Of a stretch of 64,000 nucleotides of DNA, positions 60,940-64,000 are shown piece by piece. Numbering within the stretch: the first letter of the stretch is position 1; each line of letters starts with the position of its first letter. The notes beneath the pieces were generated by a model. It saw only the letters and a program-made list of their open reading frames with translations, was not told where the DNA came from and searched no databases. Source of the stretch: Pseudomonadales bacterium (GTDB taxonomy: Bacteria; Pseudomonadota; Gammaproteobacteria; Pseudomonadales; Halieaceae); NCBI GenBank assembly GCA_024234675.1, contig JACKNU010000002.1, positions 248,001 through 312,000 of the forward strand. The letters run 5' to 3'. Both the position numbers and the translations under genes were made by a program.

Positions 60940-63828
60940 ATGTTGAGAAAATCTCAGCTCTCGCTGGCTGTTGGGGCCGCGCTGGGTCTGACGTCCATGA
61001 CGTTCATGCCCGCCAACGCGCAGGATCTCAGCGCCAACCAACTCGAAGAAGTTATCGTAACCGGCTCGCGTATTACCCGCGCCAACCTGGTCAGCTCCAG
61101 CCCGGTCACGCAGATAGATGCCGAGGACATGATGTTCCAGGGCACCACCCGCGTCGAGGACCTGGTCAAGGAACTGCCCCAGGTCTACTCCCAGCAGAAC
61201 AGCACCCAGCAGAACGGCGCTACCGGTACCGCTACCCTGAACCTGCGCAACCTGGGTGACGAGCGCACCCTGGTACTGATCAACGGTCGCCGCCTGCCCG
61301 CGGGCTCCCCGGTAAGCGGTGGTGTCGGTGCCGACATCAACCAGATTCCCGGTGCGCTGATCGAGCGCGTCGAAGTGCTAACCGGTGGTGCTTCGGCCAC
61401 CTACGGCTCCGATGCGGTTGCCGGTGTGGTCAACTTCATCATGATGGATGACTTCGAGGGCGTGAAGCTGGACTACCAGTACAGCGGCTACAATCACGAC
61501 AACCGCAGCGACCGCTGGCAGGATATCGTTGAAAGCGCCGGCTACCCCGCGCCCAATGGCAACACCACCGACGGCGAGATGGACAACCTGTCGCTGCTTA
61601 TCGGCGGCAATTTCGACAATGGCCGCGGTAACGCCACCGCCTACGCCACCTATCGCAAGATCAAGCCCATCTGGCAGCGGGACCGCGACTACAGCGCCTG
61701 CGCCCTGTCCGATACCGTGGACGACTGTTTTGGCTCCTCCACCACCCCGCAGGGTCGCTTTACCGATTTCGGCGCCACCAACGATTTCGACTACCAGCTG
61801 GGCAACGGCAACGAGTTCGTGCCCTTCAACGACCTGTTCAACTACGGCGCGCTGAACTACTTCCAGCGCCCGGACAAGCGCTACACCCTGGGTTCCTTCG
61901 CGCACTACGAGATCAATGAGCACGTCGAGGCCTACACAGAGCTGATGTACATGAACGACCAGTCGACGTCACAGATAGCGCCCTCTGGAACGTTCTTCAA
62001 CAACACCAATATACCCTGTAGCAATGCCTTCATGTCCGACCAGCAGTTCGAGGCCCTCTGCGGCCAGTACGGGCTCACCGAGGACGACGTCCAGTCTGCC
62101 TACCTCGGCAAGCGGAATGTCGAGGGCGGCAACCGCCAGGACGAACTCGAGTACAACACCTTCCGTGGCGTGTTCGGCCTGCGCGGCGAAATCAACGACA
62201 CCTGGCGTTACGACGGCTACTTCCAGTACGCCCGGGTGGATTACTCTGACACCTACAAGAACGACCTCAACATCAACAACATCCAGCGCGCCCTGGACGC
62301 GGTGGTCGATCCGGACAGTGGCGAAATCGTCTGTCAATCGGCGCTGGACGGCAACGATCCCAACTGTGTGCCTTATAACGTGTTCCAGGAAGGCGCCATC
62401 ACCCAGGAGCAGATTGATTACCTGACCATTCCCCTGTATGCGGACGGCGACACCGAGCAGACCGTTGCCTCGGCCTATGTCGAGGGTACGCTGGGGGACT
62501 ACGGGGTCAAGCTGCCCTGGGCGGATAACGGCGTCGATGTGGTTATCGGTGTTGAATACCGCAAGGAGAGCATGAGCTTCAGCCCCGACCAGGGTTACAG
62601 CCTGGGCCTGGGCGCCGGCCAGGGTGGTGCCACCCAGCCGGTGAACGGCAGCTACGACGTGAAAGAAGGCTTTGTGGAAGCCAGCGTACCGCTGGTGGAA
62701 GGCAAGGACTGGGCCGAGCAGATCGTGCTGGATGGCGGCTACCGCTACTCCGACTACGACTACGGCGAGACCACCGACACCTACGGTATCCGCCTGGGCT
62801 GGGCCATCAACCAGCAGGTCAAGCTGCGCGGCAGTTACCAGCGCGCGGTGCGCGGACCCAACATCCAGGAGCTGTTCCTGCCCCAGGGCCTGAACCTGTT
62901 CGACATGGCGGCGGACCCCTGTTCGGATGCCGGTGCCGAAAGCGGCTATAGCTTCGAACAGTGTGCCCGCAGCGGCATCACCGCTGCCCAGTGGGGCCGC
63001 AACTTCGACAGCCCGGCGGGCCAGTACAACTACCTGCAGGGCGGTAACCCGGACCTGTCCCCGGAGAAGTCTGACACCTACACCTACGGTATCGTGCTGA
63101 CCCCCGACTTCCTGGAAGGGTTCACCATGACCATCGATTACTACGACATCAAGATCGAGGACGGTATCAGCGAGTTGAGCCAGGAATTCATCCTGACCGA
63201 GTGTATCGAGGGTAACGACTCCCAGTGTGACAAGGTCAGGCGCGGTCGAAACGGCGACCTGTGGGTCGGCTCCAACGTCGAAACCAGTGGCCAGATCATC
63301 GCCCTGGACGACAACCTGGCGGTGGAGCAGGTCAAGGGCATCGACGTGGTCGCTTCCTACGACTTCGATATCGGCAAGTGGGGCAGCATCAACCTGCATG
63401 ACGTGATGTCGTACATTGACCAGTGGGATACCCAGGAGCTGAGCAACGCGCCCAAGACCGAGTGTGCGGGCACATTTGCCGGCGTCTGTGGCTACCCGGC
63501 GCCGGATCTGCGCAACAACTTCCGCGCCACCTGGGTTACGCCGTGGAACGTGACTGCCAGCGCGCAGTGGCGTTACATCAGCAGCGTCGATGACTTCAAC
63601 AAGATCCGCGACCTGAACTCGATCAGCTACTTCGATCTCTCGGCAATCTGGGACATCAATGAGTGGGCCAGCGTGCGCGCCGGTATCAACAACCTGACCG
63701 ACAAGGCGCCGCCCATCGTGGGTGCCGACATCGCGGCCACTTCATACTACGGGGCGGGCAACACCTTCCCGGGTATGTACGACGCCAACGGTCGCTACTT
63801 CTTCGTAGGTGGCACCATCGGCTTCTGA
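60940..63828 (+). CDS. TonB-dependent outer membrane receptor
   Basis: A 962-residue outer-membrane beta-barrel receptor that imports a large or scarce ligand using TonB energy. The ATG at 60940 (GAGGGG about 9 bases upstream) gives a signal peptide of about 27 residues ending ANAQ. A TonB-box-like EEVIVTGSRITRA comes next, then the plug domain (about 35-165; LNLRNLGDERTLVLINGRRLP, ERVEVLTGGASATYGSDAVAGVVNFI). The barrel follows, ending in the aromatic terminus RYFFVGGTIGF that is needed for outer-membrane insertion. SYQRAVRGPNIQELF and GGNPDLSPEKSDTYTYGIV are barrel signatures. The substrate is not identifiable, and no FecIR-type regulator is adjacent. A longer upstream start (60838) lacks a signal peptide context. 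Confidence 0.96.
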   Translation: MLRKSQLSLAVGAALGLTSMTFMPANAQDLSANQLEEVIVTGSRITRANLVSSSPVTQIDAEDMMFQGTTRVEDLVKELPQVYSQQNSTQQNGATGTATLNLRNLGDERTLVLINGRRLPAGSPVSGGVGADINQIPGALIERVEVLTGGASATYGSDAVAGVVNFIMMDDFEGVKLDYQYSGYNHDNRSDRWQDIVESAGYPAPNGNTTDGEMDNLSLLIGGNFDNGRGNATAYATYRKIKPIWQRDRDYSACALSDTVDDCFGSSTTPQGRFTDFGATNDFDYQLGNGNEFVPFNDLFNYGALNYFQRPDKRYTLGSFAHYEINEHVEAYTELMYMNDQSTSQIAPSGTFFNNTNIPCSNAFMSDQQFEALCGQYGLTEDDVQSAYLGKRNVEGGNRQDELEYNTFRGVFGLRGEINDTWRYDGYFQYARVDYSDTYKNDLNINNIQRALDAVVDPDSGEIVCQSALDGNDPNCVPYNVFQEGAITQEQIDYLTIPLYADGDTEQTVASAYVEGTLGDYGVKLPWADNGVDVVIGVEYRKESMSFSPDQGYSLGLGAGQGGATQPVNGSYDVKEGFVEASVPLVEGKDWAEQIVLDGGYRYSDYDYGETTDTYGIRLGWAINQQVKLRGSYQRAVRGPNIQELFLPQGLNLFDMAADPCSDAGAESGYSFEQCARSGITAAQWGRNFDSPAGQYNYLQGGNPDLSPEKSDTYTYGIVLTPDFLEGFTMTIDYYDIKIEDGISELSQEFILTECIEGNDSQCDKVRRGRNGDLWVGSNVETSGQIIALDDNLAVEQVKGIDVVASYDFDIGKWGSINLHDVMSYIDQWDTQELSNAPKTECAGTFAGVCGYPAPDLRNNFRATWVTPWNVTASAQWRYISSVDDFNKIRDLNSISYFDLSAIWDINEWASVRAGINNLTDKAPPIVGADIAATSYYGAGNTFPGMYDANGRYFFVGGTIGF

Positions 63829-63876
63829 TGCCGGGCGGCAGTACGGGCCCCGGTCTGACCGGGCCCGATTTGTAAC

Positions 63877-63910
63877 AAAAAAAGGCCACCTGCAAAGGTG
63901 GCCTTTTTTT
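63877..63910. terminator. strong bidirectional terminator after the receptor gene
   Basis: GGCCACCT (63884-63891) and AGGTGGCC (63896-63903) form a perfect 8-bp stem with a GCAA tetraloop. A run of 7 A precedes the stem and 7 T follow it, so it can terminate both the receptor transcript and the converging gene at the window end. Confidence 0.92.
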
Positions 63911-63937
63911 GTCCGCGTTTTAGTACCCGCGTCGCGG

Positions 63938-64000
63938 CTATGAACCGGGCTGGGAGGCCAGGGCGCCCTGCAGGTATTCGCGCAGGGGCTGCAGATGCTG
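63938..64000 (-). CDS. C-terminal fragment of an unidentified protein
   Basis: The window ends inside a minus-strand gene whose last 20 residues read QHLQPLREYLQGALASQPGS before a TAG at 63938-63940. The helical, Leu-rich tail resembles C-termini of TPR-sulfotransferase-type proteins often found near TonB receptors, but 20 residues are too few to assign it. It converges on the receptor gene across the bidirectional terminator, which supports it being a real gene. Confidence 0.4.
   Translation of the reverse strand, partial: QHLQPLREYLQGALASQPGS

Noticed and set aside
1..64000. Prophage, insertion sequence, CRISPR array, tRNA or rRNA genes
   Set aside because: No transposase, integrase, phage structural gene, regularly spaced repeat or tRNA cloverleaf was seen on either strand; gene order is conserved housekeeping throughout.

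Overview
This is a chromosomal stretch from a GC-rich gammaproteobacterium. Gene content and order follow the Pseudomonas-type pattern closely: ubiC-ubiA, recG-oxyR, ridA-spoT-rpoZ-gmk-yicC/rph/crc-like/pyrE, slmA-argB-algC-coaBC, radC-rpmB-rpmG, rsmD-coaD/ftsYEX-rpoH, hemW-rdgB-metWX-yggT-proC-yggS/pilTU, yqgFE-tonB-gshB, and metK beside tkt-epd-pgk-fba. The TonB-dependent receptor, the IPTL-CTERM protein and several accessory genes suggest a marine oligotroph near the Halieaceae/Cellvibrionales. That placement is inference; no rRNA gene is present to confirm it.

Layout. 1-1658 (-): a TRAP transporter pair (dctM cut by the window edge, dctQ). 1755-3150 (+): yaaA and a DUF938 methyltransferase. 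3197-5877 (-): a FemAB/GNAT-like protein, ubiA and ubiC. 6133-8069 (+): a rubredoxin-rubredoxin reductase fusion coupled to a DUF1415 gene. 8122-11081 (-): recG and oxyR. 11136-11999 (+): a YeeZ-like NAD(P)-binding protein. 11996-16529 (-): ridA, spoT, rpoZ, gmk and yicC. 16669-19820: rph (+), a catalytically degenerate Crc/ExoIII-like gene (-), pyrE and a coiled-coil exported protein (+). 19817-25436 (-): coaBC, algC with a long membrane sensor-like N-terminus, argB and slmA. 25536-28102 (+): radC, rpmB, rpmG, mutM and a small envelope protein. 28190-29307 (-): rsmD and coaD. 29395-35538 (+): ftsY, ftsE, ftsX, rpoH, a DUF423 gene, trmB and a glycine-rich IPTL-CTERM protein.

35571-41698 (-) is a tight eight-gene run, yggS to hemW. 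41819-44060 (+) holds pilT and pilU. 44067-47015 (-) holds gshB, a tonB-like gene, yqgE and yqgF. A membrane alpha/beta hydrolase follows (+). 48442-53701 (-) is a methyl-cycle operon: an ArsR-methyltransferase (SahR-like) regulator, metK, ahcY, metF and rsmE. It diverges from tkt-epd-pgk-fba (+) across an intergenic region carrying a perfect 24-bp palindrome. The window ends with an alpha/beta hydrolase, a small exported protein, a large TonB-dependent receptor, a strong bidirectional terminator and the tail of a gene on the minus strand.

Most of the window is housekeeping: ubiquinone, CoA, arginine, proline and methionine synthesis, glutathione, ppGpp signalling, cell division, translation, DNA repair and the lower pentose-phosphate/glycolytic trunk. 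No tRNA, rRNA, CRISPR array, insertion sequence or prophage was seen, and no gene-free stretch exceeds about 260 bp. The most distinctive items are the SahR-like operator, the IPTL-CTERM glycine-rich protein with its leader, the Crc-like protein that has lost nuclease residues, the rubredoxin fusion and the sensor-headed AlgC.
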